The position numbers were made by a program, and so were the translations under genes. A stretch of DNA of 64,000 bases from Anthoceros angustus (Eukaryota > Streptophyta > Anthocerotopsida > Anthocerotales > Anthocerotaceae): NCBI GenBank assembly GCA_010909165.1, contig MU008166.1, positions 868,001-932,000 on the forward strand, read 5' to 3'. A model generated the notes under the pieces. The model was not told the DNA's origin. It saw nothing but the letters and a program-made list of their open reading frames with translations, and did no database searches. Positions 23,076 to 34,094 of this stretch are shown here, piece after piece. Numbering within the stretch: position 1 is the stretch's first letter; the number at the start of each line of letters is the position of its first letter.

Positions 23076-23214
23076 ATTCTCAAGTTTTATATACGCTTAA
23101 CTTGCACCCTTGACGTAGAACTTAACTCTTGCTTATGAACAACACCAGCCATATTCTCAAGTTTTATATACGCTTAACTTGCACCCTTGATGTAGAACTT
23201 AACTCTTGCTTACG
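23061..23214. repeat. Near-perfect 77-bp tandem duplication covering PLATZ core promoter and ATG
   Basis: The unit starts AACAACACCAGCCATATTCT at 23061 and again at 23138, and runs to ACTCTTGCTTA. The copies differ by about one base. On the minus strand each unit carries TATATAAA 10 bases before an ATG. Confidence 0.9.
23152..23172 (-). promoter_or_regulatory. Distal TATA box of the PLATZ gene
   Basis: TATATAAA in the distal repeat unit lies about 87 bases before the PLATZ ATG, a sensible promoter distance. The proximal TATATAAA lies only 10 bases before that ATG and cannot serve the full ORF. Confidence 0.5.
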
Positions 23215-23755
23215 TTCGCGACTACCATTGTCTGTGTTTGGCCTAATCTTTCTAATTTTTTGGGGACAGCATGTCGTGACGTCTACCTGTTCTCCACACA
23301 AAACGTAAGTGATTTTTAAGTAGAGGATGATGTAATCTTGATTAAAAGCTTTCCCTTATATATCCTACAAGCTCGTCCTAGCTAGGTAAGTGCTACTTCT
23401 CTAGTCCTTGATAAAGTATAACAAAATCAGGGTACTATTCATAAGTCGCTATGGTTATTTCCTTTATTAGGTTAATTAATAGCTAGAGCTAGAGTTGATT
23501 ATTAAGGTGGTTATATATCTCTTTTCATATTCTATAAATACTATCTTTTGTACATATTGTTTCTGTTCTTACTAGTGACGGAACTGAGCAAAGATTTTGT
23601 GTCTCATTCACTTGGCCATCGTGTTCATGGGAACTATGGAACAACATGGGCGGAGGAAGAGGGGTTGTTTTTTAAGGGGAGGTGAGTCGATAGAGTCAAG
23701 CATCCTCATTGTGTGGTGCTAAGAAGAGTTGTGTATTTTTGACCCAGGGGGATCA
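23215..23755. other. AT-rich intergenic DNA
   Basis: No ORF of substance, no clear repeat. A CTAGCTAGG-type motif and A/T runs are the only texture. Confidence 0.4.
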
Positions 23756-24125
23756 GATTTCGATTGCTGATGTGGTGGTAACCGATCCCACCCGGGAGAG
23801 TGTCTGCGAACATGTTATTCTTAACCCTCCAGGTTGGGCGGCGGAGGGATGCGCGACGCCAAGGTCCACAAGTACTCTCCTATGCAGATGTCATATGCCA
23901 CGCCCCCCTTGCCATTGAGACTCATGGAGGCATGGGCAAGGATTTTCTAGGTTCGTCAAGGCCTCGCCAAGGCTTATCATAGCCGCAGGAATGGGGTTGG
24001 CCTCCCCCTGTCTTGTATTGTTGCTTTCTTCCGGCATAGGGTTTCCATCGCTCTGCAGAGGGCGTTGGCTAACGCAGTATATAGAACGACAGTGAGGGCG
24101 GGAGATGCAGCTTCTTCGACACCGG
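23756..24125 (+). repeat. Fragment of a dispersed LINE-like repeat (copy 1)
   Basis: Broken coding DNA. In shifting frames it reads DVVVTDPTRESV, INPPGW-like, HKYSP-like, PLAIETHGGMGKDF and FFRHRVSIALQRALANAVYR-like. The same order of motifs occurs at 40957-41360, 42600-43060 and 58320-58680. The pattern (DP-T, PLAIET-G, RVS-AL-R--A) resembles the C-terminal region of proteins tied to non-LTR reverse transcriptases; the assignment is from memory. Frameshifts throughout; not functional. Confidence 0.55.
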
Positions 24126-25655
24126 TGATTAGTAGGCCTTTTCACATTCCTAACCACGAAGTTCTTCGAGCGGTTGGTAGTTTTGAAATGCGTGTCATGG
24201 GTTAGTCCCATGGCATGGTGCTCTTCATTGGGTTTTTTCCCTTTTGTTTTTGGGGTGAACGAATTTTTCCTCTCTCTATTTTATAATAAAGTCTTCTTTC
24301 CCCCACTGATGCTGAGAACAGCCCGATTAGAAACGAGCACCGCCCTAACTAAACTGAAGTTAGGGTTTCGTCCACGCCACGAAGCGCTGGCTTTGAAGTT
24401 TGGAGAGTCACTTTACGAGCCAGGTTGAGCGCTTGGATGAGAGAGCTAGCTTTGGTTTTGTGTGGAGAATAGATGCGGTAGCCAAGCAGCGTCTATGTCT
24501 AAGATTCCACATTGTACTTTATTGTAAATGAAGAGCAACAGCTTGAGGAGGTGGCCTGCGAGTCGTCAAGGATGCGGGCTGGTTGAAGCTTAGCACGCTA
24601 TTGAGAGGAAGATAGCTTTGTGGGGTTGCACTCCCCTTGAGCTTAGCAGTGAGTTGGCAAGACCCAAGGCCTTGTGTTGCTTTCACCTGTCACAATTTCA
24701 ATGGCGCACAGTAGAGGGTGTCTGAATTATTTATCGATTAAAACTGTAATTTATCCAAAACTACTAAAAGCTCTCCTTCGCGGCAAGAGACAGAAGTCAC
24801 GACACTGTGGATGGGAGTTTGGGGTGTGCCTGGCTGGGGTCCTGCTTTTTGGAGTTTCTTCCTCCCCCTATCAAGGGGCAGTTTCATCTGGACAGGGAAG
24901 CGTGGCTGTCTGATGAGACAGAAAATCCTCTACTATCAACTGGTGAAATGTCACCTAGAAATGACTAGATATGAGCATCTTTGACGAGCGATTGCAGGCT
25001 GGTGAGATGTCCCACCTCTTCAGTTTGCGGAGGCCAGCATTCTCGGTTGGGATGCAGTTTTATACACCTACACAAGAATGACGCAGTCATGCTCAGTAAC
25101 AGCAACAATGCATCCAAGAAAGAGTTAGTAGCCAGCAGCGCACCTTTTCTAATGGAATGCATAGCATCGGGAGGAAATGCGTAGCATTTCCTCCCTTGAA
25201 ACGCTAGCCCACAGTCGAGCCTTTCCACGAGGTCATGCACGTGCAAGCTTCATAATTCCATGGGAACCCTTAAGAAACTTAGGAAATGCACCAACCAAAG
25301 GGCGATCAGGTAAGTGCTGTGTGGGGCCAAGCATGTGGCCCTTCTTTAGCATTGTGCCACCTAGTCAGTTGTCTGTTTCATGCCCAGCTCGTTGTGGGGC
25401 TAAGGGCAGTTAACCCATCGTCTTCGCATCGCAGTAGTTCACGTCATTGGGGTGCTCTGTTGGCGTGGTGTCCCTGTGTGTCGAAGGAAAAGAGGAGTGT
25501 TTTGTGCGTTAGGGACAGCGACGCTGAGGTAGGCTAGCTTTTGTGAACTCTCGTTTCTCGAACTTCCAGGACACCGGGATGGTTTTAAGGAGGTCACCAA
25601 GCTTGCATGTCTCTCAGATTGTGGGCTGATTTTGTGAAGGTGAGGCGAGGCGAAG
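24126..25655. other. Intergenic region before the acyl-CoA synthetase
   Basis: 1.5 kb with only short ORFs on both strands and no family match. The last few hundred bases should hold the promoter and leader of the next gene. Confidence 0.45.
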
Positions 25656-27424
25656 ATGGAGGTCCTTCCTAAATGTGCTGCCAACTATGTCCCTTTGACC
25701 CCTTTGCAGTTCATAGAGAGGTCGGCTCTGGTCTTTCCAGACCGAACTTCTGTCATCTACGGCAATCTGACCTACACATGGGCACAGACCTACGAACGGT
25801 GTCGTCGACTGGCCTCTGCCCTTGCTTCTCGTTCTGTAGTCAGAGGTGACAGGGTGTGGTCTCTGATTCTCTGTCCGATTCTTGATTCTTCAGGGTTAAG
25901 GTTCTGCTGATGAGCCATGTGTTGTAGTACCTGAGCTGCTTGACTGATGTGCAGGTGGCAGTGCTGGCGCCCAACGTGCCAGTCATTTATGAGATGCACT
26001 TTGGGGTGGCTATGGCAGGAGCTGTGCTCACTCCCTTGAACTACCGGCTTGACGCCAATACCATCTCTGTGCTGTTGCGACATTCCGAGGCCAAGGCTGT
26101 GTTCGTGGACCACGCTCTCGTGCCAGTGGTGCATGAAGCTCTGAGCATTTGGCCATCTTTTCAGCGAAAGCCATGGATAGTGGTGGTGTATGACTGGGTG
26201 GATTCTCAAGTGGCTTCCAAGGGGTACGTACTGAGGCATGGAGAATTGGAGTACGAAGCATTGTTGAGTGGGGGTGATGCAAAGTTTGAGATCACGTGGC
26301 CTGAAGATGAGAACTTCCCTATCTCTCTGAACTATACCTCGGGTACCACGGCAAGCCCGAAGGGTGTTCTCTACAGCCACAGAGCAGGATACCTCAATGC
26401 CGTGACATCAGTAATACAAGCTGGAATGCACAGGGGCAAGGACGTGGTGTACTTGTGGTCAGTTCCCATGTTTCACTGCAATGGATGGTGCTTCACTTGG
26501 GGCGTCGCAGCCCTTTCTGGTAAGAATGTCTGTTTGAGGCAGGTAACTGCTGCGACTATCTTCAATGCCATAGCCACGCATGGGGTGACCCATCTTGGGG
26601 GCGCCCCTGTGGTGATGAATATGATCATCAATGCACAGCCGCATGAGCAGAAACCTCTGCCGGGACCGGTAGGAATGACTGTGGGAGCAGCACCGCCACC
26701 TGCTGCAGTTCTTGCCAAGATGGAGCAGGCAGGCTTCGACATCACCCATGGGTATGGGCTCACCGAGGTCGGAGGCCCCGCCGTATTATGCGATTGGAAG
26801 ACAGAATGGGACGTTCTCCCTCTTGAGCAGAGAGCAGCTCTCAAATCCAGGCAGGGTGTGAAGCACATTGGCCTTGCAGATGCTACTGTCATGGATCCGA
26901 CCACCATGACTCGTGTACCCAGCGATGGAAAAACTTTGGGGGAAGTGATGTTGCGTGGAAGCACCGTCATGTCGGGCTACTTCAAGGATGTGGAAGCTAC
27001 CAACGAAACCTTCCGCGGAGGATGGTTCCATACGGGTGATATCGCGGTGATGCATCCCGACGGCTACATGGAGCTGAAAGACAGATCCAAGGATATCATC
27101 ATCTCGGGAGGGGAGAATATCAGCAGTATTGAGGTAGAGTCTGTCTTGTTCTCCCACCCTCACATTCTAGAAGCTGCCGTGGTAGCCCGCCCGGATGAAC
27201 GGTGGGGGGAAACACCATGTGCCTTCGTCACCCTCAAACCTGGTTCTCCCCCACTTTCTGAAGCCGACTTCATTCAGTATTGCCGCACCCATTTGCCTCA
27301 CTATATGGTCCCTAAAACTGTTGTGTTTGGGGATTTGCCTAAGACCACCACAGGCAAGGTTCAGAAATTTGAGCTCAGGGCAAGAGCAAAGGCTCTGAAC
27401 AAGCCACCCATCAGCAGGCTGTAG
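25656..27424 (+). CDS. Peroxisomal acyl-activating enzyme (acyl-CoA synthetase, AAE family)
   Basis: Activates a short- or medium-chain or aromatic carboxylate to its CoA ester through an acyl-adenylate. Exons 25656-25853 and 25955-27424 give 555 residues (donor GACAGG|GTGTGG, acceptor GTGCAG|GTGGCA). The start MEVLPKCAANYVPLTPLQF is the standard beginning of plant AAE proteins. AMP-binding P-loop: NYTSGTTASPKGV. Adenylate motif: GYGLTEVGGP. Then GWFHTGDIAV, the hinge KDRSKDIIISGGENIS, and the catalytic lysine region TTTGKVQKFELR. The C-terminus is SRL, a peroxisomal PTS1 tripeptide. This points to the peroxisomal AAE branch (AAE7/benzoate-CoA-ligase-like); the exact substrate cannot be read from sequence. 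Confidence 0.93.
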
Positions 27425-28105
27425 CCGTAAAACTCCTCCCTCGGCTTGGCTGTACGAGTAGATATATTTATTTGTATCGACCAGCTTGATGAGACACATT
27501 TATTTATAACATCCAGAACAATCCATGCACGCTCTGCAATTGCACTTGCCTTTGTCTTCGGAACCATGAGCTCTGATTGGGCAGCCAGAGGAGATGGTCT
27601 TTGTCTATGGGCCGTACTCTTATGCTTGTGATGCTGTGGGAGGAACCACAAGCTGTGAGAGCAATGCCGGACACGGAACGGTCACACGTCCGGATGGTGG
27701 AACCAAAACCTCTCCGGAGCAACCAGAATCCTCGCTTTTCGTGACCGTGAATCAGTACTCCGAAAAGCAAGCAGAACCATTTCTGTGCCATTGTGGTGGA
27801 AGCACCCACTTTGCACAGCAACCGAAGTCTTTTGAGGCTTACAGGGTCGCAGTCCGAGGAATCGCTCTTTCCTGTCCCTTGCACATTTTGATTGCAATTT
27901 GGCAAGATGCTGGGCAGAGAAGCTTTCCAGTTCACTGGGTGATTGGCATCGTTGTGGCGTAGTCAGGGCTGTGGAACTTGCCAAACGCCTGATGCCAGCG
28001 CATGAAATGGGGATGCTGGGTCTCACCTCTGCAGCACCGCAATGGAGCGTGAGGGGTCGGTGCGACTTGTAGGGACGACTCAAAGTGGGCCAGCACTGAG
28101 GGGCC
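27425..28105. other. AAE 3' end and PPR 5' region
   Basis: ORFs on both strands here overlap each other and match nothing I know. I call no gene. Confidence 0.45.
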
Positions 28106-30499
28106 ATGGCAGATCCCGTCCACGCTGGGATGCAATGGCCACCGTCAACGGTGTTCGATTGGACGGTGGTCATTTCTGCATACTGCAAGGGTGGACAAAG
28201 TCGGAAGGCTCTGAGTATGTATGATCAAATGCAACGTGCAGGGGTGCAACCGAACAAATACACTTTCAGGAGTGTGCTGAAAGCCTGTAGCAGCCTAACA
28301 GATTTGGAAGTGGGCAGGCGAATCCATGCCGACATTCTCAAATGCAGCACTGCCTGTGATGTATCGGTGAGCACCACTCTCCTTGATATGTATGCAAAAT
28401 GTGGGAGCATGGTGGAAGCACAGCATGTCTTTGACACGATGTCTCACAGAGATGTGGTGTCATGGAATGCATTGATTGCAGGATATACACACCACAATCA
28501 GCCCGAGATGGCTCTGCAAATATTTTCCCGAATGGGAAGGGAGGGTGTCAGGCGGGATGCACGCACTTTTGTCAGCGTGCTGAAAGCCTGTGGCCGTCTT
28601 GCAGTCAGAGAAGAAGAGACGTTTGAAAAAGGCAGACCAGTCAAGGCTGGCTCCCTCAAGCAGGGGAAGATGATTCATGCTGAAGTTGTTCGATTTGGTT
28701 ACATGTCCAATCCTTTTATTGGTAGCACTCTCCTTCATATGTATGCAAACTGCGGGAGCATTGAGCTTGCGAGGGAGGTGTTTGATGGATTGACTAAGCG
28801 GGATGTAGTAGCATGGAATGCAATGCTCGCAGGATATGCTCAGCAGGGGGAGGGTGAAGAGGCCTTGCAACTGTTTGGGGAAATGCGAGAGCAAGGTGTG
28901 GCACCAAATGATCGGACATTTGTCAGTGTGTTTAAAGCTTGTGGCGGTCTTGCGGCCAAAGACAGGAGCACGGTGTTGAAGGGGCCAACTGGCAAGGCAA
29001 TCCTGCAAAAGGCTAAGGAGATACATGTTGAAGCTATGAGACGGGGTTACGAGTCAGATGTATTTGTTGGTAACACGTTGGTGCACATGTATGCAAACTT
29101 TGGGAAACTCGGAGATGCACGAGCTGTGTTTGACTCGTTGTGCCTACGGGATGTGGTCTCCTGGAATGCGATGATCGCAGGATACTCCCAGCAGGAACAA
29201 GGACAAGAGGCATTACAACTGTATGCTCAAATGCGAGAGGAGAACGTGGATCCCGATGACTGGACTTTTGTCAGCTTGATAGCAGCATGTAGCAGCTTGG
29301 CTGCCAAGGAAGGGGATACTCTTGTACATGGCGATCTACTGAAGCAGGAGGCACTGCAAAAGGGAAGGCGGATACATGAGGAAGTTGTCCGACGAGGTTA
29401 CAGGTCAGTATTTTTCCTTTCTAGTGCACTTGTGCACATGTATGCAACCTGTGGAAGCATTGCCGATTCAAGGCGCATTTTTGATACCTTGTCTCAGCGT
29501 GATGTGGTGACATGGAATTCAATGATCGAAGCATATGTGCAGCAGGACCAAAATGATGAAGCTGTCTTACTGTATGCCCAGATGAAAGAGGAACATGTGA
29601 GGCCAGATGAGGCTACGTTTCTGTCTGTCTTAAAAGCATGTGGCAACGCTGGAGCCTTGAAACTGTGCTCTCGTATAAACTGTGACATTGTGGATGTTGG
29701 ATTGCAGCGAAGTGTTATTGTGGGGAATTCTCTGGTTCATGTGTATGGAAAATGTGGAGACACACTCACAGCACGACACATTTTTGACTCTCTGCCTCGA
29801 AAGAACGTAGTCACTTGGAATACGCTTATTGCAGGATATGCTCGCCAAGGGCAATGTGAAACCAGCTTAGAATGTTATGAGGAGATGCAACTAGCGGGTG
29901 TGAAACCAGATGAAGTCACGTTTCTTTCACTCCTCTTGGCATGCAATCATGCAGGGATGGTGGATAACGGTCTGTACTACTTCCAGACCATGGGCCGGGA
30001 TCATGGCATTAGTGCAACCATGGAGCATTATGTCAGTATAGTCGACCTCCTTGGTCGTGCCGGGCTCTTCAGCAAGATTGAAGATCTACTACTCCAAATG
30101 CCTATGCAGCCTGACCTTTCGCTGTGGAAGTCATTGCTTGGGTCCTGCCGGAAGTATGGAAACGTGGAGCTTGGAAAACGAGCTTTCCAGGGAGCTGTAA
30201 GCCTCGATTCCACGAACTGTGCAGCATACGTACTAATGTCAAACATCTATTCTCACGCACTGAGATGGGACGATGCACAACAAGTCCAGCAACTGAGATT
30301 GTCGGCTGTAGGTTGGAAAAGGCCAGGTCAGAGTTGGATTGAGCACGAGGACAAGGTACACACATTTAAAGTGGGAAAGAACTGCCACCAACAAATTGGA
30401 GAGGTCTATAAGAAGCTAAAGGAGCTAAGTGCCCTGGTAGATGATGATATGTACATCCTGTCTAGCGATGAACTACTCAAGGATTGTGAGGCCAACTGA
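28106..30499 (+). CDS. PLS-class pentatricopeptide repeat protein with E-type C-terminus, no DYW domain
   Basis: PPR proteins bind organellar RNA base by base; PLS-E proteins usually guide C-to-U editing and recruit a deaminase in trans. 797 residues in one exon. The repeats run from about residue 12 to 660 as P-L-S triplets (VFDWTVVISAYCKGGQSRKA; then TFRSVLKACSSL-, then LLDMYAKCGSMVEA-type). Three L motifs carry unusually long linkers (for example after KACGRLAVREEETF and KACGGLAAKDRST). The E region follows (LWKSLLGSCRKYGNVELGKR, then AAYVLMSNIYSHALRWDDAQ) and the protein ends 60 residues later (SWIEHEDKVHTFKVGK... LKDCEAN) with no DYW triad or zinc motifs. No clear transit peptide is visible, so mitochondrion or plastid is undetermined, or the true start lies further upstream. 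Confidence 0.9.
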   Translation: MADPVHAGMQWPPSTVFDWTVVISAYCKGGQSRKALSMYDQMQRAGVQPNKYTFRSVLKACSSLTDLEVGRRIHADILKCSTACDVSVSTTLLDMYAKCGSMVEAQHVFDTMSHRDVVSWNALIAGYTHHNQPEMALQIFSRMGREGVRRDARTFVSVLKACGRLAVREEETFEKGRPVKAGSLKQGKMIHAEVVRFGYMSNPFIGSTLLHMYANCGSIELAREVFDGLTKRDVVAWNAMLAGYAQQGEGEEALQLFGEMREQGVAPNDRTFVSVFKACGGLAAKDRSTVLKGPTGKAILQKAKEIHVEAMRRGYESDVFVGNTLVHMYANFGKLGDARAVFDSLCLRDVVSWNAMIAGYSQQEQGQEALQLYAQMREENVDPDDWTFVSLIAACSSLAAKEGDTLVHGDLLKQEALQKGRRIHEEVVRRGYRSVFFLSSALVHMYATCGSIADSRRIFDTLSQRDVVTWNSMIEAYVQQDQNDEAVLLYAQMKEEHVRPDEATFLSVLKACGNAGALKLCSRINCDIVDVGLQRSVIVGNSLVHVYGKCGDTLTARHIFDSLPRKNVVTWNTLIAGYARQGQCETSLECYEEMQLAGVKPDEVTFLSLLLACNHAGMVDNGLYYFQTMGRDHGISATMEHYVSIVDLLGRAGLFSKIEDLLLQMPMQPDLSLWKSLLGSCRKYGNVELGKRAFQGAVSLDSTNCAAYVLMSNIYSHALRWDDAQQVQQLRLSAVGWKRPGQSWIEHEDKVHTFKVGKNCHQQIGEVYKKLKELSALVDDDMYILSSDELLKDCEAN

Positions 30500-31438
30500 G
30501 ATGACATGCCGCTGATAATTATCTAGCAGTTAGCTACTGATGGAGTTTGAAGCCTATTCTGCTGATAATCAATCATACATTCCTGATGTGTGCTCAAGGA
30601 CTGATGCAACCAAGCTTCCAGAAAGGGCAGGCGTGATGACATCTACATGTCTCAGCATGACAAGGAAAATCACAGTCTCGTATTGCAGGGATAAGGAGAC
30701 ACGGGCATGAGGATCCGAGCAAGGGGTTGTCCACACCCATTTGGGTTTGTTTCCACAACCCTGCCAGAATCTCCTAAAGAAGTCTTCCAGCTTTTCCGCA
30801 TCGCCTTATTCGTGGTCCCTGAGACGTTTGTCTTTGAGACTTGCGGACTATCTCAACAGGCAACCTCCAAAAATGCAGTTCGAGGGCACTAGCCCAGGCT
30901 CTGACCTGACCACTTATTCACAATCTCTGTCCTTCATATGTTTTGTGCCATATCTATGCTACACGATTATGCTAGTGAAACCCACGCTACAGGTTACTTT
31001 GAAGCTGCAGAGTCACTTGTCACCTCCACACGTTTCTACAGCCCAATGTGTCAAACGTGTAGCTGCTTGACTGGTGACTAGCTTCGCCTTGGAGCGCGGA
31101 TTCCTATGTCAGGGGTGGAAGGTCTCCGTTCAGGAATTGCAGGTGATGTGGAAGACTGCTGCTGTTTATCCCTCCGCATGCGATGGAATGCGGAGGGTAT
31201 CTCTTTGCCGTGCTCCGCGGAACACGTCGTGCTAAGTGTAGAAGCTTTTCGATGTGACAAGGAACTGAAATCCTAGCTGAGGCTGGGGGGCTGGCCCTGA
31301 GCTCTTCTTCGAAAGCCCGGCGCGGCTGTAGGACTCAGGAGGATACGTGCGCCAAGAAGTACTGAGGTCGTGAAGCTTCCTGCTCCAACAGCGATCGCAA
31401 CGCTGTACTTGGTCTAAGCGCGGATTCATCGGTTGGCG
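30500..31438. other. Intergenic region after the PPR gene
   Basis: No convincing ORF or repeat. The last part should be the leader of the next small gene. Confidence 0.45.
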
Positions 31439-31969
31439 ATGGAAGCCGGAACCCTGGTCTGCAACAGCAGACTGCGTTTGTCTCCGAGAGCATCTGGTTT
31501 CATGTTAGGCCGGCTGGTTCGGGGCAAAGGCAAAAACTGGTCGACAAGTGAAAGCAGGAAGTGCGGAACACAGTGGCTGTGCAAAGCAGGGGATCGCAGT
31601 GGGGATCCGGTGACGGCTGATTCGGAGCTGGCCAAGCCACAGCTTTCCTCGAGCCTGACTGATGGAGATGAACTTGCTTCGGCCGGCAGCAGAGAGGTAG
31701 GAGGGGACAAGTCTAGGGCGTCTGCGAGTGCTCCCATCTCCAAACCTCCTCCAAGCAAATCTTCCCTGCAGTGGCATGCCCTCTATCACAAGGTGCTTAT
31801 GGCCAGAAGGTTTTCCGTGATGAAGGAGCAGGTGGCGACTTTCATGGCTCCTCGTGAGAAAGGGGATATGAGGGATGTTGTTCTCATGAGTCTTTCATTT
31901 GCTGTCCTCGTTTACATTTCTCAGCGCTTGGTCTGTGTGTACTGCCTGCTTCGTTCATCGCACTTCTGA
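31439..31969 (+). CDS. Small protein with basic N-terminus and one C-terminal membrane helix, possibly plastid-targeted
   Basis: About 176 residues from the ATG at 31439. The N-terminal 40 residues are basic and Ser/Arg-rich (CNSRLRLSPRASGFM, RGKGKNW), as in a transit peptide. A low-complexity Ser/Ala/Lys linker follows. The last 70 residues look conserved in style: WHALYHKVLMARRFSVMKEQ, then FMAPREKGDMRDV, then a hydrophobic helix VVLMSLSFAVLVYISQRLV and a short tail. I have a faint memory of similar plant proteins but cannot name a family. The stop falls soon after the helix; the ORF may end at an unspliced donor instead. Confidence 0.6.
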   Translation: MEAGTLVCNSRLRLSPRASGFMLGRLVRGKGKNWSTSESRKCGTQWLCKAGDRSGDPVTADSELAKPQLSSSLTDGDELASAGSREVGGDKSRASASAPISKPPPSKSSLQWHALYHKVLMARRFSVMKEQVATFMAPREKGDMRDVVLMSLSFAVLVYISQRLVCVYCLLRSSHF

Positions 31970-32519
31970 TTTTCGTTCGACGCAGATATTTATTATTATT
32001 CATTTGTTCATATGTTAGGCCAGGCAGTCGCTTCGGAGAGTTACTATGTCATTGCCACGAACGTGTGAAGTAGGTATATACCTACTACCGTATGTGCCTA
32101 TGTACCTACCTAGTGGAAAGGTGGCGCGAACGGGCATTTCGCGCCCAACAGCTACGACAAAATAATATGTACACACACCTATTTGATAATTAATTTCTAT
32201 AATATTTTTGTAACAAGTATATATTTAATGATTTTTGTACAACCATAAAATGGTAGCAGCTAGTAACACCCCCTTTTCAGGGAGGTGGGGCAGTCATGCA
32301 GTTAGCGACAAAAACATTATCAGACACCAGCATTAGGCCTCCAAGTGGCCCGCCGTCCTTCCACGGGGACGACTCGCAGTCGGCACGTCTACCGCTGCTG
32401 TTTATTCCAGCAAGAGTCAACAAGAATACATGAGAGATCAGAGAGAGCTCCCCATCTTTGCCTAAGCTAAGAGCTTAGCTCTCTCCCCTCGATCTCCTCC
32501 TCAACAGCTCTCCTCTAGC
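31970..32519. other. AT-rich intergenic DNA at edge of repeat island
   Basis: No gene. AT-rich 31980-32260, then a GC-richer stretch leading into the tandem repeat. Confidence 0.4.
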
Positions 32520-32784
32520 ACGCTCACACTCTAGGCTCCCAAGGCCTCTAGGCACCACAATCCTATCCTCACAAGAGTGTAGCCCCCAAGTGCTAGGATC
32601 CTTCTAGACATGCTCACACTCTAGGCTCCCAAGGCCTCTAGGCACCACAATCCTATTCTCACAAGAGTGGAGCCCCCAAGTGCTAGGATCCTTCTAGACA
32701 TGCTCACACTCCAGGCTCCCAAGGCCTTTAGGCTCCAAAGTCCTATCCTCAAGAGTGTAGCTCCCCATGCTAGGATCACAAGAT
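32520..32784 (+). repeat. Tandem repeat, 90-bp unit, nearly three copies
   Basis: The unit begins GCTCACACTCTAGGCTCCCA at 32522, 32612 and 32702 (third with a changed base), then AAGGCCT-TAGGC, CAAGAGTG-AGC and TGCTAGGATC. The third copy is shorter. It lies in pyrimidine-rich, non-coding DNA. Confidence 0.9.
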
Positions 32785-32964
32785 GCTTCCCTAGGGCTAG
32801 CCTCATCTCCTTTTATAGGGAGGCTTACATCATTTCCAAAGTAACTACTAAAAGCAGACTTTCTTCCTTAAGCCCTAAGTTAAGTCTTACCACCACTACT
32901 TACAACTTACTAACTAGATCCAGGGCTGCATGCCTCTCATGCAAGGCTTCTTACTCACCAAGAT

Positions 32965-33700
32965 TTTTGGGAACGTAAATTACCCAAAGGGCAAGACCTA
33001 AACGAAATAGTTCCTCCGCACCATGAACTTCAAAATCTCACATTCTTGCAAATATCTTTTAACAATCGTGTGATCTACGGTTGTTAAGATTTGTTCAATG
33101 AAGATTGATGTTCCCCTTTATATAAGTATGGGTGCATGCATGTATATTACGGCGTGTGTTAACAAATGGATAACGAGATTTTCAAATTCATAGCCCGGGG
33201 AAACTATTTCGGTTAGGTGTCACCCTTTGGGAAATTTATGTGCCCTCTAGGGAAACCTGTAGGGAATAAGTAGAGAGGATGAATTCGTTAACACGCGCCG
33301 AAATACACATGCATACACTCATCCCTCTATAAAGGAGAACATCAATCTTCATTGAACAAACATGTAGATCAGAGGATTATTTAAAGATAGTTGAAAAAAT
33401 ATGAGATTTTGAAGTTCATGGCGCGGAGGAACTATTTCGGTTCAGGTGTCGCCCTTTGGGTAATTTACGTGCCCTGAAGGGAACAAGTATTGAGAATGAA
33501 TTCGTTAACACACCCATCCCTCTATAAAGGAGAACATCAATTTTGATTGAACAAACCTTAACAACCGTAGATCACAGGATTATGAAAAGTTACATGCAAG
33601 AAGAATGGATAACAAGATTTCGAAGTTCATAATCCGGAGCAGCAGTTTGGATTTAGGTCTCTCCCATTTATACCCCATGAGAAACTACAAATTTGGTAGG
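32965..33700. repeat. Cluster of direct and inverted copies of a 150-200 bp module
   Basis: The module (GAGATTTTGAAGTTCATGGC, then GGAACTATTTCGGTT, CGCCCTTTGGGTAATTTACG) is present in plus orientation near 33160-33260, 33340-33490 and in part near 33515-33640, and in inverse orientation at about 32968-33125 (ACGTAAATTACCCAAAGGGC, then GAAATAGTTCC). Also shared: TATAAAGGAGAACATCAAT with CATTGAACAAAC. Opposed arms about 150 bp long could fold into a long hairpin when transcribed. No ORF spans it. Confidence 0.75.
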
Positions 33701-34094
33701 TTTTCACCAGGCCTCCTGTTGGCAACTACCAAATTGGTAATTTCTCAATGGCTGTGTGCCAATTGCTATATTGGCATCTATTCCAGAAAGAGATAGCGCT
33801 GTTGATTTCCGTAAAATTCATTTATATCTAGCATTAATTAATCTAATGACTTATAATTAAGCAAGTAATTAGTATTAATTAATATGAAGTGGTTATGTTA
33901 ATTAAGCATTGATCAGTGTTAATTACACATGGTTAGCAATAGCTAAGTGGATAAACACAAGTTATATGCTTTAGCATATTCCTTGCATATTATAGTGTAT
34001 TCTTTGGATATTTCCGGTATATCCTGATGCCAATAGGATATCTTGGGAATATGCCAATGCCAAGGGCTAGTATATCTATATAAACCCTTTCACA

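Noticed and set aside
25656-27424. Long-chain acyl-CoA synthetase or 4-coumarate-CoA ligase
   Set aside because: The N-terminal CAANYVPLTP block and overall motifs fit the AAE7/benzoate-CoA-ligase branch better.
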